18,331 nt of DNA from JAWXBT01 sp964523015 (GTDB lineage: Bacteria; Bdellovibrionota_C; UBA2361; J135): positions 1-18,331 of the forward strand of contig CAZFXN010000053.1 of NCBI GenBank assembly GCA_964523015.1. The letters run 5' to 3'. A model generated the notes under the pieces. It did no database searches. It saw only the letters and a list, made by a program, of their open reading frames with translations, and had not been told where the DNA came from. Both the position numbers and the translations under genes were made by a program. Below are positions 1 through 6,166 of this stretch, piece by piece; the stretch's first letter is position 1, and every line of letters starts with the position of its first letter.

Positions 1-534
1 ATCTACTAGGTATGAGGCAGTAAACCCATCATACATAAAATATCCTGGGGTAAATGTACCTGATAATCCAGCTACCGCTTGGATGACGGTATAATGACCA
101 CCAAGAAGCAGAAAAGCGATTACAACAACATCTCCTTGAATTTTAGCTAAATCAGTTGAGGAGGCACCAGTTGTTGGATCAAAAAGCTGAGTGGCACTTA
201 ATCCCATTGTATTAGTTGCTAATTGAGCCCCCGCTTGAATGGCAACAACGCTTAAGTATGGAATCATTCCAATTAAGAATCCAAAACTAAACTCTCCAAT
301 AAATGAAGCTGCCAGAATAATTAAGTCAGTTGGCATTGGGGCAGTACGCACTGTGCCAAATGAGGCTAAACTTAATGCAAAGATTGCTGGTACCCGTACC
401 TTTAACCCACTTATCCCCTGACCAATTCCAGGCAATAGGATCATTAACCCTGTATATCGAACTAATAAAAGAAGTAGAGTCCAGAGTTGATCTAAATTAT
501 TAAAGAGTGCTATCGCAAAGGCATCAAATTTCAT
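1..534 (-). CDS. fliR: Flagellar export gate protein FliR (N-terminal part, cut by window edge)
   Basis: FliR is an inner-membrane subunit of the flagellar type III export gate, assembling with FliP and FliQ in the centre of the basal-body MS ring. The visible 178 residues begin MKFDAFAIALFNN and are strongly hydrophobic, with family-like segments LLLLVRYTGLMILLPG, VRVPAIFALSLA, FIGEFSFGFLIGMIPY and AGAQLATNTMGLSATQLFDP. The full protein is normally about 250-265 residues, so roughly a third is missing beyond base 1. The ATG at 534 overlaps the fliQ stop codon as ATGA, implying translational coupling. It is the last gene visible in the motA-to-fliR operon; flhB often follows in other bacteria but cannot be seen here. 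Identification rests on sequence character plus a fully conserved gene order. Confidence 0.93.
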   Translation of the reverse strand, partial: MKFDAFAIALFNNLDQLWTLLLLLVRYTGLMILLPGIGQGISGLKVRVPAIFALSLASFGTVRTAPMPTDLIILAASFIGEFSFGFLIGMIPYLSVVAIQAGAQLATNTMGLSATQLFDPTTGASSTDLAKIQGDVVVIAFLLLGGHYTVIQAVAGLSGTFTPGYFMYDGFTASYLVD

Positions 535-800
535 GGCAGCACATTAGGGATCTTTCCATAGGTCCATTTTGTAAACTCAACTATTCGACTAACCATAAAG
601 GGGCCAAAAATCAATAAAGAGATTACCACCGATCCAATTTTAGGAATAAACGCTATCGACGCATCATTGATTTGAGTAGCCGCCTGAACAATACTTACAA
701 CAAGTGCAGCAACAAGACCGAATATAAGAACAGGAGCAGAGACCCAGACCGCTGTCTCAATACCACGCTGGGCAATCGTTACATATTCTCCTAACTCCAT
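531..800 (-). CDS. fliQ: Flagellar export gate protein FliQ
   Basis: FliQ is the small, two-transmembrane-segment subunit of the flagellar type III export gate that packs around FliP and FliR. The 89 residues match the family's usual length. Two hydrophobic helices (about 15-40 and 52-75) flank the polar family signature QAATQINDASIAFIPK. It sits between fliP (9 nt upstream) and fliR (4-nt stop/start overlap), exactly as in other fliOPQR clusters. Nothing looks degraded. Confidence 0.96.
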   Translation of the reverse strand: MELGEYVTIAQRGIETAVWVSAPVLIFGLVAALVVSIVQAATQINDASIAFIPKIGSVVISLLIFGPFMVSRIVEFTKWTYGKIPNVLP

Positions 801-809
801 AACGAGCCT

Positions 810-1592
810 CTAGTTGACATGATAAGTCTCAACTAATGATCCAATAATTAGATGCCATCCATCTACGATAACAAACAACATAAGCTTTAATGGTAAAGAA
901 ATAACAACTGGTGGTAGGGTAATCATACTCATTGATGTCAAAACAGAAGACACCACTAGGTCTAACACTAGAAAAGGAAGAGCAATTAGAAAACCTATCT
1001 GAAATGCTGTATTTAGCTCACTAAGAACAAAAGCAGGAATAGCGACAAGCATTGAGATGTCTTGAATATCTTCTGGTACCTCTGAATCTGTAATTTCAAG
1101 AAAAAGCCCAATATCCTTGTCTCGTGAATGACGAATTAAAAAGTGCTTTAGTGGCTCAAATGTCTTTGTGATCGCCTCCTCATCACTCATCTGCCCATCT
1201 AAGTACGGTTTTAATCCATTATCATACATCTTTTGAAAGACTGGATTCATAATTGACATTGTTAAAAACAGAGCTAAGCCAGTAATCACCATATTAGGAG
1301 GCATCTGTTGGGTACCTAGAGCTGTTCTGGTCATGCCTAGAACCACGGCAATTCTAGTAAATGATGTCATAGTCAACATCATTGCTGGAGCAAAGCTAAG
1401 TGCGGTCAATAGCAATACTATTTTTATGGACGAGGCTAACTCGCCTTTATTGGCGATCTCAGATCCGCCGATATTAATTGAGATATCAGGCAAAGCTGCA
1501 CCGGCAGCAAAAGCCTCATTATTTAAAAAGTATAATATCAGGGCAGCAATTGATGCTACGCTGATAGTTTTACTACTTCTGGCCCTAAACAT
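810..1592 (-). CDS. fliP: Flagellar export gate protein FliP
   Basis: FliP forms the pentameric core of the flagellar export gate through which rod, hook and filament subunits cross the inner membrane. An N-terminal signal peptide (about residues 1-29, ending NNEAFA, likely cleaved after AFA) is followed by transmembrane segments with family hallmarks: SFTRIAVVLGMTRTALGTQQ, PPNMVITGLALFLTM and a C-terminal VISLPLKLMLFVIVDGW. I chose the ATG at 1592 (260 residues) because a perfect GGAGG lies five bases upstream. A second in-frame ATG at 1607 would place that ribosome site inside the coding sequence. The gene start lies within the last 37 bases of fliO, so translation is probably coupled. Confidence 0.96.
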   Translation of the reverse strand: MFRARSSKTISVASIAALILYFLNNEAFAAGAALPDISINIGGSEIANKGELASSIKIVLLLTALSFAPAMMLTMTSFTRIAVVLGMTRTALGTQQMPPNMVITGLALFLTMSIMNPVFQKMYDNGLKPYLDGQMSDEEAITKTFEPLKHFLIRHSRDKDIGLFLEITDSEVPEDIQDISMLVAIPAFVLSELNTAFQIGFLIALPFLVLDLVVSSVLTSMSMITLPPVVISLPLKLMLFVIVDGWHLIIGSLVETYHVN

Positions 1593-2140
1593 AATTCCTC
1601 CACACAATCTTCATAACCATCTACATTTCTCAGATATTGCCCATTATCTGATTCAGCCACTGAGTAAAGCGGTGCTATAGTAATTGGATCAGGGCCAACT
1701 CCTATTAGTATTCTCCTCCCCTCAACTTCTGCCATTATAAGAGCAGACTTAGCGGTTATTGAAGTTCTTTCAATAATTCGAATTTTCTTTCCACTTTTAA
1801 CCTCGGCCTTTGCCGCATATTTTTTGTAGAAATGCATTGCAATAAGAAAGACTCCTGCAACCAGTCCTAATGCTTCCAGCATCTTTAAAAATGATAGTCC
1901 GTTGCCAGGTTCACTTAGGTTGTTGTTCTCTGAATCAGATCTTCTAGATTCCCTATTTTTAGCTAGTATCTCAGCAATACTTTGAGTCCTATTTGCAGAT
2001 TGTTGATCTCTCTCTAAGGCTGCGCCTTCATTCTTTTTTATAGATACGACCTCTTCTCCTTTCTTTCCTGTATCAGCACTCCCAATAGTAACAAAAAGAG
2101 AGATAGATAAGATTAAACAGAGACAACCTTTGATTTTCAT
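1556..2140 (-). CDS. fliO: Flagellar biosynthesis protein FliO
   Basis: FliO is a poorly conserved helper that promotes assembly of the FliP core of the export gate. The 194 residues have an N-terminal hydrophobic signal or anchor (about 5-20, followed by SAD), a charged periplasmic stretch of about 60 residues, a transmembrane helix (about 84-105) and a cytoplasmic FliO domain (about 118-160) containing IRIIERTSITAKSALIM and ILIGVGPDPITIAPL. Two membrane segments and a long periplasmic loop are seen in other bacterial FliO proteins. The start has a clear AGGA a few bases upstream that begins just after the fliN stop. Its 3' end overlaps fliP. Family assignment uses both the C-terminal domain and position between fliN and fliP. 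Confidence 0.88.
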   Translation of the reverse strand: MKIKGCLCLILSISLFVTIGSADTGKKGEEVVSIKKNEGAALERDQQSANRTQSIAEILAKNRESRRSDSENNNLSEPGNGLSFLKMLEALGLVAGVFLIAMHFYKKYAAKAEVKSGKKIRIIERTSITAKSALIMAEVEGRRILIGVGPDPITIAPLYSVAESDNGQYLRNVDGYEDCVEELCLGPEVVKLSA

Positions 2141-2146
2141 ATTTTC

Positions 2147-2539
2147 CTATTTATTAGAAAGAGTACCCATTCTATCTTCAGGAGCAATAATATCAGTTAA
2201 GCGTACGCCAAATTTTTCATTGACGATTACTGCTTCTCCACGAGCAACCTGTTTATGATTGATATAAATATCGAGAGCCTCACCAGCAAGCTTAGTCAAC
2301 TCAATGACTGAGCCTTGTCCTAATTGTAGGAGATCTTGAATTGTCATCTTTGTACGACCAACTTCAACAGTTACTTGTAATGCTACATCAGAAAGAAACC
2401 CTAAATCTCTGGATTCCTTTGCGCCTGCTCCTGTTGTTGCGCCTGCTCCTGTTGTTGCATCTGCAACACCACCAGCGGCTGATGCCACATTCTCTAGATC
2501 TGCCATAAGTTGGTCCGGGGTCTGTTCATTGTCTGCCAT
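2147..2539 (-). CDS. fliN: Flagellar motor switch protein FliN
   Basis: FliN forms the lower part of the C-ring that sets rotation direction and helps dock export cargo. The C-terminal SpoA domain occupies about residues 50-125, with VTVEVGRTKMTIQDLLQLGQGSVIEL, followed by LDIYINHKQVARGEAVIVNEKFGVRLTDII, all typical of the family. The first 45 residues are a linker, including an Ala/Gly/Thr-rich patch (about 28-40) encoded by a perfect 18-bp tandem duplication. The total of 130 residues is usual for FliN. It starts 8 nt after fliM and ends 6 nt before fliO. Confidence 0.96.
   Translation of the reverse strand: MADNEQTPDQLMADLENVASAAGGVADATTGAGATTGAGAKESRDLGFLSDVALQVTVEVGRTKMTIQDLLQLGQGSVIELTKLAGEALDIYINHKQVARGEAVIVNEKFGVRLTDIIAPEDRMGTLSNK
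2421..2456. repeat. Perfect 18-bp tandem duplication inside fliN
   Basis: Two identical adjacent copies of gcgcctgctcctgttgtt (2421-2438 and 2439-2456) encode two copies of a six-residue Ala/Gly/Thr unit in the FliN N-terminal linker. The unit is a multiple of three, so gain or loss of a copy by slippage would keep the frame and only change linker length. Confidence 0.9.
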
Positions 2540-2547
2540 ATAAGCTC

Positions 2548-3552
2548 CTACGTCCTAAAAAATCTAACCATATCTGCCTCAGGAATCTGACGAGTTACCT
2601 TAACTGCCCGATTTCCTCGATAACTTCCTACTTGTCCATAATACTTTGGAGTTCCTTCAATATTAATTACTGATTCCTCTGCTGGATTTGTTTCAAGGGT
2701 AATCACATCACCAACTTGTAATTTCATAATTTCACCAACGCTCAGTGAGCCCTTTGCTAACTCAACACTTAGCTCAGCTTTAGTCTCAGACAAGCTAGAG
2801 TGCATTCTTTGCTTATGAGTACTATCCATTTCAAGTCTTGTACTTTGAAATCCTGTAACGAGTTTTTGTCTAAGTGGTTCAATAGTGGAGTATGGAATAC
2901 AAAGAGTGATAGTGGCACTCTCCTGCTCTAGTTCAACTTCTATTGTAACAATTATTACAACATCAGTTGGTGGACATATTGCTACCGCTAGAGGATTGAA
3001 TTCTGAACGTACATAAACGAAATCAATTGGATGAATTGGTGCCCAAGCTTCTTTTAAAGTATCAAGAGCCATTAGAACAACTTTGCCGATAAGTCGTGCT
3101 TCAATAGCTGTAAATTCTCGACCCTCGACTTTTGTACGAGCCTGACCATTGCCTCCAAAGAGACTATCTACAATACCAAAAACAAGGCTGGATGAAACCA
3201 CCATTAGGGCATACCCTAAGAATGGAGGCATTCTATAAATATGCAGAGAAGATGGAAGTGGTAATTTCTTCATGAAAAGACCAAACTTTACCATTTCTAT
3301 TCCGCCAACATTGACGAATACTGTTTTTCCTAAAAATTTGTTTAGTTGAGTTCTAAACTGCCGACTGAATCGATCGTGAATCAGCTCCATGGTCGGCATT
3401 CGACCACGAATAATTCTCTCTTGGCTAGCTAGATCGTATTTTTTAACACCTGGAATATCCTTAGCCTCAACATCATCCTTTTCAACATCTCCGTCAGAGA
3501 GACCTCTAAGTAATGAGTTAATTTCATCCTGTGATAATATCTGCTCAGCCAT
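2548..3552 (-). CDS. fliM: Flagellar motor switch protein FliM
   Basis: FliM is the middle component of the C-ring; it binds phosphorylated CheY and transmits the switch signal to FliG. The N-terminal CheY-binding peptide ILSQDEINSLL is intact at residues 5-15, implying chemotactic control by a CheY. The central CheC-like domain includes GGIEMVKFGLFMKKLPLPSS and the loop GGNG (133-136) seen in FliM proteins. The C-terminal SpoA domain (about 255-330) carries AKGSLSVGEIMKLQVGDVITLET. At 334 residues it matches the family norm. It is spaced 14 nt from fliL upstream and 8 nt from fliN downstream. Confidence 0.97.
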   Translation of the reverse strand: MAEQILSQDEINSLLRGLSDGDVEKDDVEAKDIPGVKKYDLASQERIIRGRMPTMELIHDRFSRQFRTQLNKFLGKTVFVNVGGIEMVKFGLFMKKLPLPSSLHIYRMPPFLGYALMVVSSSLVFGIVDSLFGGNGQARTKVEGREFTAIEARLIGKVVLMALDTLKEAWAPIHPIDFVYVRSEFNPLAVAICPPTDVVIIVTIEVELEQESATITLCIPYSTIEPLRQKLVTGFQSTRLEMDSTHKQRMHSSLSETKAELSVELAKGSLSVGEIMKLQVGDVITLETNPAEESVINIEGTPKYYGQVGSYRGNRAVKVTRQIPEADMVRFFRT

Positions 3553-3566
3553 ACCTCGCTTTCCTT

Positions 3567-4124
3567 TTACTGAACTACAAAATTTGTAAAGTAAACGTTT
3601 TTAATTTCTGGCTTACCCAAGCTTTCATTAATAACGCCTATAATTTCTGCTTTTAAATCTTCCTTTCCTTCCCTATTCAGAAGATCAGATCTTTTTTTAC
3701 TCGACATTAATGAGATCATTGCGTCTCTTATCGGTATCAATTTTGTCAAAAATCTTTTTGAGATAGTGCGTGAACTAAACTCAAGTTGAACCTGAGCCTT
3801 AACAAAACCACCTCCAGATAGATTCACAACAAAAGTTTCTAACGGAAACATTGCACCAAGCGCCTCTTCATCTTCTCCGTATTCAATTTCTTCTTCTGCT
3901 CCAGCTTCAACTACGGTTTTAAAGTCACTACTAGAAGATGCAGCATCAGATCCTAAAACTTTATCCCCACCAAAAATGAAATAGAGCAAAACTAATACTG
4001 TAATAAGTACAACTGCACCTATCACACTATAAAGTATCATCTGCTTTTTTTTCTGTTTCTGAGCAGCATCCTTAACTTCTTCAGCAGCTTTATCCTCAGA
4101 ACCTTCTTTTTCTTCGTCAGCCAT
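3567..4124 (-). CDS. fliL: Flagellar basal body-associated protein FliL
   Basis: FliL is a single-pass inner-membrane protein that rings the stator and supports torque. The 185 residues have a highly charged cytoplasmic N-terminus (about 1-28, Glu/Lys rich), one transmembrane helix (about 29-51, YSVIGAVVLITVLVLLYFIF), an acidic and serine-rich periplasmic linker (about 58-85), and the FliL domain with FPLETFVVNLSGGGFVKAQVQLEF and a C-terminal IKNVYFTNFVVQ. The length and ending fit the family. Its place between the stator genes and fliM matches its known stator role. With the MotB-like neighbours diverged, FliL may matter more than usual for stator positioning; that is inference. Confidence 0.93.
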   Translation of the reverse strand: MADEEKEGSEDKAAEEVKDAAQKQKKKQMILYSVIGAVVLITVLVLLYFIFGGDKVLGSDAASSSSDFKTVVEAGAEEEIEYGEDEEALGAMFPLETFVVNLSGGGFVKAQVQLEFSSRTISKRFLTKLIPIRDAMISLMSSKKRSDLLNREGKEDLKAEIIGVINESLGKPEIKNVYFTNFVVQ

Positions 4125-4138
4125 GACCTAATCTCAAT

Positions 4139-4684
4139 TTAAACCTTCTTAGCTGTTTCAAACCCAACCATAACCACTGATTCTTTCTCTCCCTGAGTAA
4201 GTGCCTCACAGTGCGGCCCTAAAGCTCTAATCATTACAAGCTCAGGATTAAGAGAGGGCAGTGTGTCAACAATTTGACCTTGCAGTGCCAATCCTTGGCT
4301 TATCGATTGATGCCAACTCCAATCTTTTGGAGTTCCTTCACTAACATCACAACTTTCGATAAAAACTCCAGTCATTTCATATTGGTTATCACTTAAAAGC
4401 TCGCTTATCTTCAGATTCAAAACTGCTTTAAACGATGCTTCATCTAACTCAAAACTACGAAATGAATGCCAAGTTCTACTCTTAACACTTGAACTATCTG
4501 CAATTAGAATGCCAGGCTGTGACTCAATCCTATGATTAACTAACTTATTAATTTTCTGCGCATTTAGTGCGACTATGCTAAGGAAAAAGCAGAGTAAGAG
4601 CGTCAAAAGATCACCAAAGGTCAGAAGCCAACGATCTTGACCTGGCTGAAGTTGTTGATTTTCTACCTTAATCTCTTGCTTCAT
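4139..4684 (-). CDS. MotB-like stator subunit with membrane Asp but divergent OmpA-like domain
   Basis: Probable B-type subunit of the flagellar stator, working with MotA. One transmembrane helix (about 19-41) reads WLLTFGDLLTLLLCFFL. Its Asp25 lies six residues after the Trp, as does the proton-binding Asp of MotB in W-x5-D-[FL]-[ML]-T, so ion conduction is plausible. The periplasmic part is short (about 140 residues, giving 181 in total against roughly 250-310 for usual MotB). It only faintly recalls an OmpA/MotB fold: VFIESCDVSEGT where the GHTD strand would be, then SISQGLALQGQIVDTL and LVMIRALGPHCEAL. The canonical peptidoglycan-binding residues are not recognisable. It overlaps the preceding, related gene by 17 bases. 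No symbol is given because the peptidoglycan-anchoring role cannot be assumed. Confidence 0.75.
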   Translation of the reverse strand: MKQEIKVENQQLQPGQDRWLLTFGDLLTLLLCFFLSIVALNAQKINKLVNHRIESQPGILIADSSSVKSRTWHSFRSFELDEASFKAVLNLKISELLSDNQYEMTGVFIESCDVSEGTPKDWSWHQSISQGLALQGQIVDTLPSLNPELVMIRALGPHCEALTQGEKESVVMVGFETAKKV

Positions 4685-5105
4685 AAAATATTACTCTTGC
4701 TTGAACTTTGGAATCCTCGTTAACAGTTGCATAGTTTATAGCAGCAGTTGAGGGCACTCCTGAATTTATAAGCTGCTTATAAAGGACCACACTCCGAGAA
4801 AGTGCAGTTTCTATAGAATCACCATAAACATATATTTCACTATTTAAATCATGGTTAGAGAGAGCAAAGATAAATCCATCAAGCTCCTCTTTATTTAACT
4901 GACTCCCAGAGTCCTCAAATATGCTTGAAAACTCCATACTTCCTAACTGTGGGATAATGCGAGGTTTGACTTGCTCTGTTTTAACGAAAGCTCCAGGAGC
5001 AAAAAATACTGCTAAGACAAAGGTTAGTATAAGTAACATTAGCGATGTGTACTGAACCCAAAATCGATTCTCATCAAAGTTAAGTGAGTATGATTTTGTA
5101 ATCAT
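4668..5105 (-). CDS. Second MotB-like protein lacking the membrane aspartate
   Basis: The 145-residue protein has the layout of a minimal MotB: a short cytoplasmic N-terminus, a helix (about 16-36, RFWVQYTSLMLLILTFVL), and a small periplasmic domain. Where MotB carries its proton-binding Asp six residues after the Trp, this protein has Leu22, and there is no acidic residue in the helix. The periplasmic part contains QLNKEELDGFIFAL, SEIYVYGDSIETALSRSVVLYKQL and NSGVPSTAAINYA, ending VQARVIFYEARD. This resembles the strand-helix-strand order of an OmpA-like domain (GDS in place of GHTD, ALSRS in place of LSxxRA), but in reduced form. It follows motA by 19 nt and overlaps the Asp-bearing MotB-like gene. 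It may be a structural partner in a mixed B-subunit dimer; this is inference. Confidence 0.68.
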   Translation of the reverse strand: MITKSYSLNFDENRFWVQYTSLMLLILTFVLAVFFAPGAFVKTEQVKPRIIPQLGSMEFSSIFEDSGSQLNKEELDGFIFALSNHDLNSEIYVYGDSIETALSRSVVLYKQLINSGVPSTAAINYATVNEDSKVQARVIFYEARD

Positions 5106-5124
5106 TAGGGAACCTTTTTAAGCT

Positions 5125-5931
5125 CTAATAGGTATGAATTGAGGGAAGAAAGCTTTGTAGTTTCTGCTCAATAACAATTGGATTATCCTGTCTAGCGATA
5201 CATAAAACACCTTCAATCGTGATGGAGCTAATCAGCGCATCTTCCTCACTTCTCATTTTAAGTTTACCGGCTACTGGTAAGAAAATGAGATTAGCCAAAA
5301 GTGCGCCATACAGGGTCGTCATTAATGCAATAGACATTGCAGGACCAACAGCTTCAGGTGAGTTTAATGATCCTAAAAGGCCAACAAGACCAATAATAGT
5401 ACCAATTAATCCGAATGCTGGGGCATAGGTAGCCATTGTTTGAAAAACAGATACAGCTCGTAATTGTTGTTCAATGGAAGTTCTAATCTCAGTTTCAAGA
5501 ACCCGTCGAATTGTATCAGGATCTGTACCATCAACTGTTATTTCAAGTGCTTTTGCTAAATATAAATCTTTCGTTTTTGTTGCTTCAATATCAAGTACTA
5601 ATAGACCTTCCCTTCTAATTTTTTTAGATAAATCTACAAAATACAGTATCCGCTCTAAAATCGCCTCTTCTCGGGCATAAAGTATAGATCGAAAACCTAG
5701 CCATGCCTGATGCATCTCAGAAATTGAGAATTGAATCATGGTAGCCGCGAATGTTCCGCCTAAAACCATGATAAGACCTAGTGGATTGATAAAACTAAGG
5801 GCCTTGCCACTAGCTATGATAGTAACAAGTATGAGGAAAGCACCTGCGATAGCACCAGTAACAACTCCTGTATCAAGTGGGCGTGACTGACTCTCTATCT
5901 TGTTTAAAGCAAAACTCTGTTCATTATTCAT
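5125..5931 (-). CDS. motA: Flagellar stator protein MotA (PomA-like)
   Basis: MotA forms the pentameric ring of the stator that converts ion flow into torque on FliG. The 268 residues show four hydrophobic segments: about 22-43, 50-70, 166-190 and 197-222. The diagnostic motif YAPAFGLIGTIIGLVGLL contains the functionally important Pro after the Ala, followed by VGPAMSIALMTTLYGALLANLIFLPVAGKLK. The cytoplasmic loop carries the charged KKIRREGLLVLD segment matching the FliG-contacting region. The length and GALLAN...PVAGKLK ending resemble PomA-type proteins, but coupling ion cannot be decided by eye. It is the first gene of the operon; GAGG sits 5 nt before the ATG, and a sigma-54 promoter lies upstream. 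Confidence 0.95.
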   Translation of the reverse strand: MNNEQSFALNKIESQSRPLDTGVVTGAIAGAFLILVTIIASGKALSFINPLGLIMVLGGTFAATMIQFSISEMHQAWLGFRSILYAREEAILERILYFVDLSKKIRREGLLVLDIEATKTKDLYLAKALEITVDGTDPDTIRRVLETEIRTSIEQQLRAVSVFQTMATYAPAFGLIGTIIGLVGLLGSLNSPEAVGPAMSIALMTTLYGALLANLIFLPVAGKLKMRSEEDALISSITIEGVLCIARQDNPIVIEQKLQSFLPSIHTY

Positions 5932-6000
5932 AACATCCTCATCTTAACCTTTAGCTGCCTTTTAAGACTGCTATTGATACACGTACTCAGAAACCGATCG

Positions 6001-6018
6001 AGCAAAGAATGTGCCTTA
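6001..6018 (-). promoter_or_regulatory. Sigma-54 (RpoN) promoter of the flagellar operon
   Basis: On the minus strand the sequence is TAAGGCACATTCTTTGCT. It contains GGCAC, then TTGCT, with exactly 10 bases between the -24 GG (6015-6014) and the -12 GC (6003-6002). This is the defining spacing of sigma-54 promoters (consensus TGGCACG-N4-TTGCW). The predicted start is near 5990, leaving about 60 bases of leader before motA at 5931. Sigma-54 control of flagellar genes via an NtrC-type activator is well known in several proteobacteria. The activator gene is not in this window. Confidence 0.75.
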
Positions 6019-6087
6019 AAGAAAGTTAACTGTGCTCTAAAATAAATCAGTAATATTAGGGGAATACAATTTTCTTATCTGAATCTC

Positions 6088-6105
6088 TTGTCAGTTTTTT
6101 GACAA
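6088..6105. promoter_or_regulatory. Inverted repeat TTGTCA-N6-TGACAA, possible activator site
   Basis: A perfect 6-bp dyad (6088-6093 and 6100-6105) is centred about 105 bp upstream of the predicted sigma-54 transcription start. This is the usual range for enhancer-binding-protein sites. It also lies 60-80 bp upstream of the divergent gene at 6167 and could control that gene instead. No known consensus is claimed. Confidence 0.35.
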
Positions 6106-6116
6106 CTCTCTTAGAA

Positions 6117-6137
6117 TTGAGCCAAAAATTGGCTTAA
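6117..6137. promoter_or_regulatory. Second dyad, nine-base arms with one mismatch, in the divergent promoter region
   Basis: Arms TTGAGCCAA (6117-6125) and TTGGCTTAA (6129-6137) surround AAA, with one mismatch in nine. It lies about 30 bases before the start codon at 6167, so it could be an operator, or a leader hairpin, of that gene. It could also be a further upstream activator site for the flagellar promoter. No terminator-like T run follows. Confidence 0.35.
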
Positions 6138-6166
6138 GATTCAAAGGTATAGTAAAAAATTACTCC

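Noticed and set aside
1593..1607. Upstream ATG for FliP at 1607
   Set aside because: It would put the excellent GGAGG ribosome site inside the gene; the ATG at 1592 is five bases after that site and begins a normal signal peptide.
1333..1680. 115-codon open frame on the plus strand opposite fliP/fliO
   Set aside because: It is antisense to two conserved genes and only mirrors their hydrophobic codons.
6099..6153. TTGACA (6099-6104) and TATAGT (6148-6153) as a sigma-70 promoter for the gene at 6167
   Set aside because: The two hexamers are 43 bases apart, and neither has a partner at 16-18 bases, so no promoter is called.
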